The notes: a model not told the origin generated them from the letters alone. Counted from the stretch's first letter, positions 43,468-51,822 are shown. The stretch is DNA of 64,000 nt from Nocardioides jiangsuensis (GCF_019679455.1 NZ_JAIEZQ010000003.1:553364-617363), one strand, 5' to 3'. Numbers and translations: made by a program.

Positions 43468-44897
43468 GGGTCGTCCTTCCGTCGTACGGGCAGGGTCAGC
43501 ACGAATCGGGCACCGTGCGGCTCGGCATCCTCCACCACCGCGTCGCCGCCGTGCGCGGCGGCGATGCCGCGGACGATCGAGAGGCCGAGGCCGAACCCGT
43601 CGTCGCCGTGGGGTACGGCGGACCGCGCGAACCGGTCGAAGACCAGCGCCTTGTCCTCGTCGGGGACACCGGAGCCGGTGTCCCGCACCCACAACCGCAC
43701 CCGGTGGCCGCCGTCGACGCGGCTGCCGACGCCGATCTCGTCGCCGGGCCGGGAGTGCTTCACGGCGTTCTCCGCGAGCTGCAGCATCGCCTGGGTGAGC
43801 CGCTGCTCGTCGAGCCACGCCAGCACGTCGGCGCTGTCGTCGAGCACCCAGCGCCGGTCGCCGAGTGCCCGGCACTTGTCGAGCACGGTGCGCGTGTACG
43901 GCGCCAGGTCGACCGTGTCCGGCCGGAGGAAGTCGGGCCGGGCCGTCTTGGCGAGCATGATCAGGTCGCCGACCAGCCGCGACATCCGGTCCACCTCGTC
44001 GAGCAGGAGCTCCCGGGTCGCCTCCACCTCGGCGGGGTCACCGCTGTCGAGGAGCTCCATGTGGCCACGGATCACGGTGAGCGGCGTCCGCAGCTCGTGC
44101 CCGGCGTCGTCGAGGAACTGTCGCTGCCCCGTGAACGCGGTCTCGAGCCGCTCGAGCATCTCGTTGATGGTCCGGGTCAGCGCGGTGATGTCGTCGTGGC
44201 CGGTCTCGGGGATCCGCCGGGACAGGTCGCTCTCGCTGATCGCCTGCGCGGTCTCCCGGAGCGAGCGCAGGGGGCGCAGCAGCCGGTCGGCCTGCCAGGC
44301 GGCGAGCGCGGCGACCAGCCCCAGCGACAGCACCGACACGATCGCGTAGGTCCGCATCACCTCGCGCAGCGCCCGGTGCTCGTCCTCGAGGAAGCTGGCC
44401 ACCACGAACGCGCCCCGGGTCTGCCGGTCACGGGCGGGCTGCACGGTGACGGAGACCTCGCCCCACCGGGTGTCCAGGCTGGTGGTGCCGCCGGTGGCGA
44501 CGCGCTCGGCCACGGCGCGCCGGAACGCCGGGTCGTAGAGCAGGGTCTCGTGCACGTCCCCCTGGAACCGCTTCGGTCCGCCGTTCCACCAGCCGACGAG
44601 CAGCTCGTTCTCGTCGGGGACGTTGCGCTGCAGGAAGACCTCGATCAGCCGCCGGACGTCGTCGAAGGCGCGGGGTGGCCTGCTCTCCGGGTCGATCCCC
44701 CTGCTCTGCAGCTCGGCGAACTCCGCGAGCTCCTGCTCCACCTGGTCCTGCACGGCGCGGTCGATGCGGGCCGAGGAGAGGGCATAGACGACGAGACCCG
44801 CCCCGGCCAGGGCGAGTCCCGTGAGGAGCGCGACGGCGATCGCGATGCGGGTCCGGACCGGGACCCCGGCACGCCGTGACGCCGGGTCAGTCGTCAT
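43452..44897 (-). CDS. Membrane sensor histidine kinase
   Basis: A 481-aa kinase with TM1 (residues about 18-40), a 140-residue extracytoplasmic sensor (about 41-182), TM2 (about 183-201), HAMP (201-255), HisKA with phosphorylated His267 in DDAGHELRTPLTVI, and HATPase (N box ENAVKHS, G boxes DTGSGVPDED and GFGLGLSIVRGIAAAHGG). The sensor has no recognised fold. ATG at 44897 overlaps the end of the upstream acidic protein gene by 11 bases, so three genes are translationally linked. Confidence 0.94.
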   Translation of the reverse strand: MTTDPASRRAGVPVRTRIAIAVALLTGLALAGAGLVVYALSSARIDRAVQDQVEQELAEFAELQSRGIDPESRPPRAFDDVRRLIEVFLQRNVPDENELLVGWWNGGPKRFQGDVHETLLYDPAFRRAVAERVATGGTTSLDTRWGEVSVTVQPARDRQTRGAFVVASFLEDEHRALREVMRTYAIVSVLSLGLVAALAAWQADRLLRPLRSLRETAQAISESDLSRRIPETGHDDITALTRTINEMLERLETAFTGQRQFLDDAGHELRTPLTVIRGHMELLDSGDPAEVEATRELLLDEVDRMSRLVGDLIMLAKTARPDFLRPDTVDLAPYTRTVLDKCRALGDRRWVLDDSADVLAWLDEQRLTQAMLQLAENAVKHSRPGDEIGVGSRVDGGHRVRLWVRDTGSGVPDEDKALVFDRFARSAVPHGDDGFGLGLSIVRGIAAAHGGDAVVEDAEPHGARFVLTLPVRRKDDPWPAS

Positions 44898-45303
44898 CGC
44901 CCCCGCTGTCGTCGTGGCCGCTGTCGTCACCCGAGTCGTCGCCGCTGTCACCCGAGTCGTCGTCGTGGCCGCTGCCGTGGCCGGAGCTGTCGTCGTCCAC
45001 GTCGCGCGGGGTCGGCCGGACCTCCTCGAGGTCGTCGTCCCGGTCACCGCCGTGGTCGTCCCCACGGTCGTCGTCCCGGTCTTCGTCGCTGCGCGTGGCG
45101 GACGGGCGGGGCGAAGGACTGCTGCTCTGCCCGGAGCGCGGGTCGGGGCCGGCGGACCTGGCCGGCGACGGCTGGTCGGTGATCACCACGGGGGCGCGCT
45201 GGGCGGGCATGTCGGCCTGCGACGCGACGAGGGTGCCGGCGACGTACGCGCCCACCGGCAGCGTCACCAGCAGTCCGACCAGGACCTTCCACAGGATGCT
45301 CAC
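44887..45303 (-). CDS. Membrane-anchored Asp-rich protein heading the two-component operon
   Basis: A 138-aa protein: a single N-terminal helix (residues about 5-27, WKVLVGLLVTLPVGAYVAG), a Pro/Ser-rich linker (about 40-72) and an extreme Asp/Gly/Ser/His tail (73-138, about 30 Asp) outside the cell. No family recognised. The stop lies 11 bases inside the histidine kinase gene. The acidic His/Asp tail suggests metal (Ca2+, Mg2+, Zn2+) binding and a possible accessory sensor role. GTG start, weak Shine-Dalgarno. Confidence 0.75.
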   Translation of the reverse strand: MSILWKVLVGLLVTLPVGAYVAGTLVASQADMPAQRAPVVITDQPSPARSAGPDPRSGQSSSPSPRPSATRSDEDRDDDRGDDHGGDRDDDLEEVRPTPRDVDDDSSGHGSGHDDDSGDSGDDSGDDSGHDDSGGDDD

Positions 45304-45377
45304 GGGTACCAGTGTGCCCATCCGCGTGGGAGCAGGGTGAGAAGCAGATGAGAGACCTCTCATCTCCGGGGATCTTC

Positions 45378-45383
45378 TACGCT
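45378..45383 (+). promoter_or_regulatory. -10 box of a leaderless nif3 promoter
   Basis: TACGCT is followed by seven bases and the ATG at 45391. No Shine-Dalgarno is present. Confidence 0.6.
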
Positions 45384-45390
45384 CGGGACC

Positions 45391-46542
45391 ATGCCCCTGC
45401 GACTGCGCGACGTGACCGGCCGGCTCGACGACATGTACCCCCAGGCGTGGGCCGCGGACTGGGACGCCGTGGGCCTCGTCTGCGGCGACCCCGACCAGGA
45501 GGTCCGGCGGGTGATGTTCGCGGTCGACCCGGTGCCGGCGGTGGTCGAGGAGGCCCTCGCGTGGGGGGCCGACCTGCTCGTCGTCCACCACCCGCTGCTG
45601 CTCACCCCGGTCAGCTCGGTGGCCGCGGACTCGCCCAAGGGCTGCACCCTGCACCGGCTGGTCCGGGAGGGCTGCGCGCTGTTCACCGCGCACACCAACG
45701 CGGACGCCCCGAGCGACGGGGTCAACGAGTCCCTCGCGCTCGCCCTCGGGATCGTGGACCCGGCGGTGATCGCCCCGGAGGGCGACGGCGATGCGTCCGC
45801 CACGGTGAACAAGATCGTCACGTTCGCCCCGCACGAGGACGCCGGGCGGATCCGTGACGCGATGACCTCGGCCGGCGCCGGCCGGATCGGCGACTACGAC
45901 AGCTGCACCTTCACCGTCGAGGGGGAGGGACGCTTCCGTCCGCTCGACGGGGCCACCCCGGCGGTCGGACGGGTCGGCGAGGTCGAGGTCGTCGCGGAGT
46001 CCCGGATCGAGGCGGTCGTGCCCCGGGACCGCCGGGACGCCGTGGTCGCCGCGCTCCGGGCGGTGCACCCCTACGAGGAGCCGGCGTACGACGTCCTCGA
46101 GCTCGTCACGCCCCCGCAGGGGCGACCGACCCGGGGGCACGGCCGGATCGGCCGGCTGGCCGAGCCCACGACCCTGCGCGGCTTCGCCGAGCAGGTGCGC
46201 CGTGCGCTGCCCGAGAGCCCGCACGGGGTCCGTGTCGCGGGCGACCCGGACCGGCCCGTGGAGACCGTCGCGGTGACCAGCGGCGCCGGCGACTTCCTGC
46301 TCGACACCGTGCTCGGCACCGGCGCCGACGTGTACGTCACCTCCGACCTGAGGCACCACCGGGCGGGGGAGTTCCTCGAGCACGGCGGGCCCTCCCTGGT
46401 CGACGTGGCGCACTGGTCGGCGGAGTGGACGTGGCTGCCGGTCGTGGAGAGGAAGTTGCTGGAAAGGCTGGCCGAGCGAGGGGATACGGTGGACACCCAC
46501 GTGAGCACCACGTGCACCGACCCGTGGACCTTCCGCCTCTAG
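45391..46542 (+). CDS. Nif3-like dinuclear metal centre protein
   Basis: A 383-aa Nif3/YbgI protein (the GTP cyclohydrolase 1 type 2 group); it forms hexameric rings with two metals per subunit. Metal motifs: VVHHPLLLTPV (residues about 66-76), TAHTNADA, and the C-terminal DLRHHRAGEFLEHG and VAHWSAEWTWLP. A PII-like insert of about 100 residues separates the halves, as in actinobacterial members. Function is uncertain. Followed by the zinc-ribbon and RNase H/phosphatase genes in tight order, as in Rv2230c-Rv2228c. Confidence 0.93.
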   Translation: MPLRLRDVTGRLDDMYPQAWAADWDAVGLVCGDPDQEVRRVMFAVDPVPAVVEEALAWGADLLVVHHPLLLTPVSSVAADSPKGCTLHRLVREGCALFTAHTNADAPSDGVNESLALALGIVDPAVIAPEGDGDASATVNKIVTFAPHEDAGRIRDAMTSAGAGRIGDYDSCTFTVEGEGRFRPLDGATPAVGRVGEVEVVAESRIEAVVPRDRRDAVVAALRAVHPYEEPAYDVLELVTPPQGRPTRGHGRIGRLAEPTTLRGFAEQVRRALPESPHGVRVAGDPDRPVETVAVTSGAGDFLLDTVLGTGADVYVTSDLRHHRAGEFLEHGGPSLVDVAHWSAEWTWLPVVERKLLERLAERGDTVDTHVSTTCTDPWTFRL

Positions 46543-46551
46543 AGGAGCCGA

Positions 46552-47295
46552 GTGAAAGCCGATCCCTTCGCACAGCTGAAGCTGCTGGACGTCCAGGAGC
46601 TCGACTCCCGGCTCGACCTGCTGCGGCACCAGCTCGCCACCCTGCCGCAGACCGCGGAGCTGCAGGCTCTCGCCCGGTCGCGCACCGAGGTGGGGGACCG
46701 GGCGCGCGACGCCAAGATCGCCGTCGACGACCTGACCCGCGCGCAGAAGAAGGCCGACGCCGACGTCGAGCAGGTCAAGGCCCGCCGCAAGCGCGACCAG
46801 GAGCGGATCGACCAGGGGCTGATCACCAACCCCAAGGACCTCGAGCGGATGCAGCACGAGATGGTCTCCCTCGACCGCCGCGTCGGCGAGCTCGAGGACA
46901 CCGAGCTCGAGGTGATGGAGCAGCTCGAGGACGCCCAGCGCGAGCTCGACGCCCTCACCGCCCGGCTCGCCGAGATCGACGACAAGATCCAGGCCACCAC
47001 CGACAGCCGCACCAAGGTCGCCGGCGAGGTCGAGGAGCAGCTCACCAAGGTCGCCGACGACCGCAAGGTCACCGCCTCCGACATGCCCACGGACCTGATG
47101 GCGCTCTACGAGAAGCTCCGCGGGCAGAAGGGCGGTGTCGGTGCCGCGGCCCTGCGTGCCCGCCGCTGCGGCGGGTGCAGCCTCGAGCTGAACGCCGCCG
47201 ACCTGGGCGTGATCGCGAAGGCGCCCTCCGACGAGGTGATCCGCTGCGAGGAGTGCAGCCGGATCCTGGTCCGCACCTCGGAGTCCGGCATCTGA
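46552..47295 (+). CDS. C4 zinc-ribbon coiled-coil protein
   Basis: A 247-aa protein with a long coiled coil (residues about 10-175, rich in Glu/Arg/Leu heptads) ending in a CxxC...CxxC zinc ribbon (RRCGGCSLEL, then RCEECSRILV). Similar actinobacterial proteins (Rv2229c) and CT398 are scaffold- or nucleic-acid-linked. GTG at 46552 is 9 bases from the nif3 stop; its own stop shares TGATG with the next gene. Confidence 0.9.
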   Translation: MKADPFAQLKLLDVQELDSRLDLLRHQLATLPQTAELQALARSRTEVGDRARDAKIAVDDLTRAQKKADADVEQVKARRKRDQERIDQGLITNPKDLERMQHEMVSLDRRVGELEDTELEVMEQLEDAQRELDALTARLAEIDDKIQATTDSRTKVAGEVEEQLTKVADDRKVTASDMPTDLMALYEKLRGQKGGVGAAALRARRCGGCSLELNAADLGVIAKAPSDEVIRCEECSRILVRTSESGI

Positions 47296-48440
47296 TGGCA
47301 GCGGAGCACACCTCCGTGGTCATCGAGGCCGACGGGGGATCGCGAGGCAACCCCGGCGAGGCGGCGTACGGCGCCGTGCTGATGGACGCGGTCTCCGGCG
47401 AGGTCGTCGCCGAGCGGGCCGAGTGCATCGGAGTCGCCACCAACAACGTCGCCGAGTACCGCGGCCTGATCGCAGGGCTGGAGCTCTACAACGAGCACAC
47501 CCCGGGTGCCGAGCTCGAGGTCCGGATGGACTCCAAGCTCGTCATCGAGCAGATGGCGGGACGCTGGAAGATCAAGCACCCCGACATGAAGCCGCTGGCA
47601 CTCGCCGCCAGCCGGCTCGCACCGGCCGGGACGACGTACACCTGGATCCCGCGGGAGCAGAACAAGTACGCCGACCGGATCCTCAACGAGGCGCTCGACA
47701 CCGCCGCCGGCAGGCCGACGAAGCGGACCCGCGTCGCGGAGGTCCCGGTCGAGGAGCAGCCGTCGCAGGCCACCATGGTCGGCTGGAGCAGGGACCTCGG
47801 CTCGCCGACCACCCTCGTGCTCGTGCGGCACGGCGCGACGGACCACACCACCGAGAAGCGGTTCAGCGGCCGGGGCGGCGACGACCCGGCGCTGAACGCC
47901 GACGGCCGCGCGCAGGTCCGTGCCGTCGCCGACTGGCTCGCCCCGCTGGCCGACGAGATCGACGTCGTGGTCACCTCCCCGCTGCGCCGGACCCGGGAGA
48001 CCGCCGAGATCATCGCCGAGCGGCTCGAGCACCCGGTCGAGGTCGAGGACGGCCTGGCCGAGGCCGCGTTCGGCACCTGGGACGGGCTCACCTTCCACGA
48101 GGTGCAGCAGGCCTACCCCGACGACCTCGACGCCTGGCTCGGCTCGCTCGACGTCTCGCCCGGCGAGGGCGGCGACTCCTTCGAGGACATGGACCGGCGC
48201 GTGCGCCGCACCCGCGACCGGCTGCTGAGCGCCTACCCGGGCAAGGCGGTGCTCGCGGTCACCCACGTCACGCCGATCAAGCTGCTGGTGAAGGCCGCGC
48301 TCGGCGCGCCCCTGGAGGCGGTCTACCGGATGGAGCTCGCCCCGGCCTCGGTGACGGTGATCTCGTGGTTCGAGGACGGCACCGCGTCACTGCGGATGTT
48401 CAACGCGCGGCCGCTGGAGTCGGCCTTCTTCGGCCGCTGA
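47295..48440 (+). CDS. Bifunctional RNase H / histidine-phosphatase (CobC-like) protein
   Basis: A 381-aa fusion. Residues 1-140 are RNase HI (VIEADGGSRGNPGEAAYGAVL, ATNNVAEYRGLIAGLE, DSKLVIEQM and a late YADRILNEAL carrying the acidic residues). After a linker, residues about 168-381 form a phosphoglycerate-mutase-like phosphatase (LVRHGATDHT with the catalytic His, SPLRRTRETAE, THVTPIK). The M. tuberculosis Rv2228c fusion cuts RNA-DNA hybrids and dephosphorylates alpha-ribazole phosphate. Start overlaps the previous stop. Confidence 0.94.
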   Translation: MAAEHTSVVIEADGGSRGNPGEAAYGAVLMDAVSGEVVAERAECIGVATNNVAEYRGLIAGLELYNEHTPGAELEVRMDSKLVIEQMAGRWKIKHPDMKPLALAASRLAPAGTTYTWIPREQNKYADRILNEALDTAAGRPTKRTRVAEVPVEEQPSQATMVGWSRDLGSPTTLVLVRHGATDHTTEKRFSGRGGDDPALNADGRAQVRAVADWLAPLADEIDVVVTSPLRRTRETAEIIAERLEHPVEVEDGLAEAAFGTWDGLTFHEVQQAYPDDLDAWLGSLDVSPGEGGDSFEDMDRRVRRTRDRLLSAYPGKAVLAVTHVTPIKLLVKAALGAPLEAVYRMELAPASVTVISWFEDGTASLRMFNARPLESAFFGR

Positions 48441-48501
48441 CCGTCCCCGACCGGCGTGGCTAGGCTGGAGGGGACCGCACCCGTTCCGTCCCGGAGTCCG
48501 C

Positions 48502-48729
48502 ATGCCCGACGAGCAGCAGCGCCCCACCAGGCCCCGGCTCGAGCCACGGCTGGTCTTCGCGCTCGTCCTCGTCGCGATCCCGGTGCTGTGGATCGTCGGC
48601 CAGGTGATCCTGGTCCGGGCCGGCGAGGAGTGCACCGGGGAGGGCACCGACCAGGTCGGCGGCCTGGTGCAGATGTTCGTGCCGGGCGACTCGTGCACGC
48701 CGCCCGACGAGGCACCTACAGGTCGCTGA
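48502..48729 (+). CDS. Small single-span membrane protein
   Basis: A 75-aa protein with one helix (residues about 17-38, LVFALVLVAIPVLWIVGQVILV) and an outer part with two cysteines (EECTGE, DSCTPP) that may form a disulfide. ATG at 48502 with CCGGAG upstream. Its end overlaps the convergent yaaA end by 14 bases. Function unknown. Confidence 0.65.
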   Translation: MPDEQQRPTRPRLEPRLVFALVLVAIPVLWIVGQVILVRAGEECTGEGTDQVGGLVQMFVPGDSCTPPDEAPTGR

Positions 48730-49507
48730 CCACCACGTCGACCGAGGTGCCGTGCTTGCCGGGCCGCCCCGGCTCGACGGTCCACCCCAGCCGGCCCAGG
48801 TGCTCGGCGAACCGCGCCGGCGTCGTCGGGTTGCCGCCGTCCTGGAGCATCGCCCGGACGAGCCGGCCCTTGGTCGCCTTGTTGAAGTGCGAGACGACCT
48901 TCCGGGTGCCGTCGACCTCGTGCAGCACGCGCACGGTGACCACCCGTCGCGCGGTCTCCGAGTCGGGCCGCCAGAACGAGGAGTACGTCGACGAGCGGAG
49001 GTCGACCACGAGCCCACGGCCCGCTGCGTCCCTCACCGCCCCGTCGAGCCGCCTGCTCCAGAACGTGCCCACGTTGCCGATGCCGGGCAGGGTGACGTCG
49101 CCCGAGAGCCGGTAGGCCGGGATGTGGTCGCCGGGCCGCACCAGGCCGAACAGTCCCGAGGCGACCGCGATCCAGCTCGTCGCGCGTCGTCGCGCCGCCC
49201 CCTCCAGGGAGGCGAGGTCGAGCGCCTCGTAGAGCACGCCGCTGTAGACCCGGTCCGCGCGGGCGGCGGGTGCGGTGGCGAGCCGGGCGTTGCGCTCGAC
49301 CTCGGCGGTCAGCGTCTTCCCGTCCCCCAGGACGGCGGCGGCCTTCTCCAGGCCGGCCGGGCTGTCCGTCGTACACAGGGAGACCAGCGCGTCGAGCACC
49401 TCGGCCCGCGGCTCGTGCAGCGAGGGGAAGCCGAGCCGGTCCGGCTGCATCGCCCTGCCACGTGCGGGGGCGGTCTTTCCTTCGGACGGAGGAAGCAGGA
49501 TCAGCAC
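48716..49507 (-). CDS. yaaA: Peroxide stress protein YaaA (UPF0246)
   Basis: A 263-aa protein of the YaaA family, which limits iron and protects DNA and proteins under peroxide stress in E. coli. Conserved: LILLPPSEGKTAPARG, VLYEALDLASLEG, FWSRRLDGAVRDAAGRGLVVDLRSS and VSHFNKATKGRLVRAML. GTG at 49507 follows TAGGGT by six bases, so it is probably leaderless. Confidence 0.92.
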   Translation of the reverse strand: MLILLPPSEGKTAPARGRAMQPDRLGFPSLHEPRAEVLDALVSLCTTDSPAGLEKAAAVLGDGKTLTAEVERNARLATAPAARADRVYSGVLYEALDLASLEGAARRRATSWIAVASGLFGLVRPGDHIPAYRLSGDVTLPGIGNVGTFWSRRLDGAVRDAAGRGLVVDLRSSTYSSFWRPDSETARRVVTVRVLHEVDGTRKVVSHFNKATKGRLVRAMLQDGGNPTTPARFAEHLGRLGWTVEPGRPGKHGTSVDVVVSDL

Positions 49508-49513
49508 GCGCTC

Positions 49514-49519
49514 ACCCTA
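49514..49519 (-). promoter_or_regulatory. -10 box of a leaderless yaaA promoter
   Basis: On the minus strand TAGGGT, six bases, then the GTG. A TATGCT box for the divergent RNB gene overlaps the same bases on the other strand. Confidence 0.6.
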
Positions 49520-49558
49520 TGCTGAGGACGGTTGCCGACGACGGCGAGGAGTGATCGC

Positions 49559-50989
49559 GTGCCGAGACGAGTCGTGAGGGTCCACCGGGCCGACGGGGAG
49601 ACGCTGCGCCGGGGGATCGAGGAGATCCAGGCCGAGCTGGGGGTGAGCCCCGAGTTCCCGCCCGAGGTCGAGGCGGCCGCGGCGGAGGCGGCACGCAGCC
49701 CGAGGCTGCCCGACCTCGACCGCACCGACATCCCCTTCGTCACCATCGACCCCGACACCGCGAGGGACCTCGACCAGGCGATGCACCTGACCCGTGACGG
49801 CGACGGGTACCTGGTGCGGTACGCGATCGCCGACGTCGCCGCGTTCGTCTCCCCGGGCGACCCGGTCGACGAGGAGGCGCACCGGCGCGGCGAGACGCTG
49901 TACGGCGCCGACTCGAAGGTGCCGCTGCACCCGAAGGTGCTCTCCGAGGGCGCCGCCTCGCTGCTGCCCGACGAGGTCCGCCCCGCCCTGCTGTGGACGA
50001 TCAAGGTCGACCGCGACGGCGAGGGCACGGACGCGTTCGTGGAGCGGGCGCTGGTGCGCAGCCGCGCCAAGCTCGACTACGAGTCGGTGCAGAAGGAGCT
50101 CGACGCCGGTACGGCGGACGAGATGTTCCTGCTGCTGCGCGAGGTCGGGGAGCTGCGCAAGCAGCGTGAGGCCGCCCGCGGCGGGGTGTCGCTGCCGCTG
50201 CCCGAGCAGGAGATCGACATCGACGGCGACGACTGGTCGCTCAGCTTCCGCACGATGCTGCCGGTGGAGGAGTGGAACGCGCAGATCTCGCTGCTCACCG
50301 GGATGGCGGCGGCGGACCTGATGATCTACGCCCGGGTGGGCCTGCTGCGCACCCTCCCGCCGCCGGACCCCCGCGACGTCCTGCGGCTGCACCGCACCGC
50401 GAAGGCGCTGGACATCGAGTGGCCCGCCGAGCAGCTCTACCCCGACTTCATCCGCTCGCTCGACCCGTCGCTGCCGCACCACGCCGCGATGGTGCTCGCC
50501 TGCACGCAGCTGCTCCGCGGGTCGGGCTACGTCGGCTTCAACGGCGCCGTACCCGGGCAGCCGGAGCACTCCGCGCTGGCCTCGGAGTACGCCCACGTCA
50601 CCGCTCCGCTGCGCCGGCTGGTGGACCGTTACGCGCTCGAGGTGTGCCTCGCGCTGTGCGCCGGGACCGAGGTGCCGGGCTGGGTGCTCGCCCGGCTGGA
50701 GCGGCTCCCGGCGACCATGCAGGAGTCCGGCCAGCGGGCGAGCCGGTACGAGCGCACGATCCTCGACCTGGTGGAGGCGGCGGTGCTGCACAAGCACGTG
50801 GGGGAGACCTTCCCCGGCGTCGTGGTGTCGGTGGAGGAGGACGCCACCCGTGGCCGCGTGGTGATCCAGGAGCCCGCGATCGAGGCGGCCGTCTCGGCCC
50901 CGCACGACCTGCCGCTCGGCACCGACGTACGGGTGCGGCTCGCCGAGGCCGACCCGGAGAACCGGACGGTCAAGTTCGAGCTGGCGTGA
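49559..50989 (+). CDS. Short RNB-domain exoribonuclease
   Basis: A 476-aa RNase II/R-type 3'-5' exoribonuclease. The catalytic acidic cluster is TIDPDTARDLDQAMHL (residues about 61-76), with YAIADVAAFV and LYGADSKVPLHPKVLSEGAASL, then HVTAPLRRLVDRYALEVCL. It lacks the N-terminal cold-shock domains and a full S1 domain, unlike RNase R, but ends in a small beta-rich tail. GTG start with GAGGAG upstream. rnpB follows within 35 bases. Confidence 0.9.
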   Translation: MPRRVVRVHRADGETLRRGIEEIQAELGVSPEFPPEVEAAAAEAARSPRLPDLDRTDIPFVTIDPDTARDLDQAMHLTRDGDGYLVRYAIADVAAFVSPGDPVDEEAHRRGETLYGADSKVPLHPKVLSEGAASLLPDEVRPALLWTIKVDRDGEGTDAFVERALVRSRAKLDYESVQKELDAGTADEMFLLLREVGELRKQREAARGGVSLPLPEQEIDIDGDDWSLSFRTMLPVEEWNAQISLLTGMAAADLMIYARVGLLRTLPPPDPRDVLRLHRTAKALDIEWPAEQLYPDFIRSLDPSLPHHAAMVLACTQLLRGSGYVGFNGAVPGQPEHSALASEYAHVTAPLRRLVDRYALEVCLALCAGTEVPGWVLARLERLPATMQESGQRASRYERTILDLVEAAVLHKHVGETFPGVVVSVEEDATRGRVVIQEPAIEAAVSAPHDLPLGTDVRVRLAEADPENRTVKFELA

Positions 50990-51021
50990 GCAGCCCCCGC
51001 GGGGCCGTATCCTTGGCCCTG

Positions 51022-51431
51022 CGGATGAGCTGGCCGGGCGACCGCGTGGGGCGCGAGCTCCCCGAGGAAGGTCCGGGCTCCACAGGGCAAGGTGGTGGGT
51101 AACTCCCACCCGGGGTGACCCGCGGGACAGTGCCACAGAAAGCAGACCGCCGCTCGCGCCTCACGGCGGGAGCGGTAAGGGTGAAACGGTGGTGTAAGAG
51201 ACCACCAGCGTGCCGGGCGACCGGGACGGCTAGGTAAACCCCACCTGGAGCAAGGTCAAGAAGGAGGACGCCGCGAGGTGTCCTTCGCGCGGACGTTCGA
51301 GGGCTGCCCGCCCGAGTTCGCGGGTAGACCGCCAGAGGCTGTCGGTGACGGCAGCCCTAGATGGATGGTCGCCGACCGTGGTGCCGCGAGGCCCACGGGG
51401 ACAGAACCCGGCCTACAGGCCAGCTCATCCG
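51022..51431 (+). ncRNA. rnpB: RNase P RNA (type A)
   Basis: P1 is GATGAGCTGGCC at the 5' end pairing with GGCCAGCTCATC at the 3' end. Universal motifs are present: GAGGAAGGTCCGGGCTCC, CACAGAAAGCAGACCGCC, AGGGTGAAACGGTG with GTAAGAGACCACCAG, and ACAGAACCCGGCCTACAGG near the end. About 410 bases. It is the catalytic RNA that matures tRNA 5' ends. Confidence 0.97.
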
Positions 51432-51440
51432 CCCCCTCCC

Positions 51441-51506
51441 CGTTGAGAGGTCACTCGTGCGGTCTTGAGGCGTCACTCGTGCGGCGTTGAGAGGTCACTC
51501 GTTCCG
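51441..51506. repeat. Three tandem 22-base repeats, locus 2
   Basis: Units 51441-51462, 51463-51484 and 51485-51506 repeat the core TTGAG(GC/AG)GTCACTCGT of locus 1 at 18347-18434. The unit length is again 22, and unit ends again vary between GTGCGG and GTTCCG. The array starts 10 bases after rnpB. Confidence 0.9.
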
Positions 51507-51516
51507 GCCGGCCGGC

Positions 51517-51534
51517 ACGACTGACGCCTCAACG
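51517..51534. repeat. Inverted copy of the 22-base repeat core
   Basis: ACGACTGACGCCTCAACG is the reverse complement of CGTTGAGGCGTCAGTCGT and differs from a unit of the adjacent array by one base. With the array it can fold into a hairpin around the GC-rich CCGGCCGGCCGG. Confidence 0.8.
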
Positions 51535-51605
51535 GCGATGACTTCCCGGTGTCGCGGCGGTCTGAACGTGTGAAGGCCTGACACGGACAGCCGGAGGAGG
51601 ACGCC

Positions 51606-51806
51606 GTGGCCACGGTGCTCGTGGACATCTCCTTGTCGCTCGACGGGTTCGTCGCAGGACCGGCCGACGGTCTCGGCCGCGGACTCGGCGTCGGTGGGGA
51701 GCCCATCCACGACTGGGTGTTGGGGGCGCCGCCTCGGCTGGAGCAGCGGCGAGTCCGCGCGTCGCCGTACGCCACGCACATCCGCTACCGACTGAGCTGG
51801 ACCTAG
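51606..51806 (+). pseudogene. Dihydrofolate reductase/RibD_C family remnant with internal deletion
   Basis: A 66-codon frame. Residues 1-39 match the start of RibD_C-type reductases (VLVDISLSLDGFVAGP, GGEPIHDWV); residues about 44-64 ([20 protein letters not shown]) match their end. The middle 110-130 residues of a roughly 190-aa family are missing and the frame is kept. The GGAGGAGG site and GTG start are intact. Expected to be non-functional, though a short peptide may be made. It sits 16 bases ahead of a VOC gene. Confidence 0.75.
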
Positions 51807-51822
51807 CACGAGGAGGACGATC

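Noticed and set aside
34355..45350. Intact integrative element at tRNA-Val
   Set aside because: No integrase, recombinase, replication or transfer gene, and no second copy of the tRNA 3' end was seen.
51006..51490. Protein-coding frames within 51006-51490
   Set aside because: The region is the RNase P RNA gene; short frames there lack conserved sequence.
51441..51506. CRISPR array at locus 2
   Set aside because: Same tandem units without spacers.
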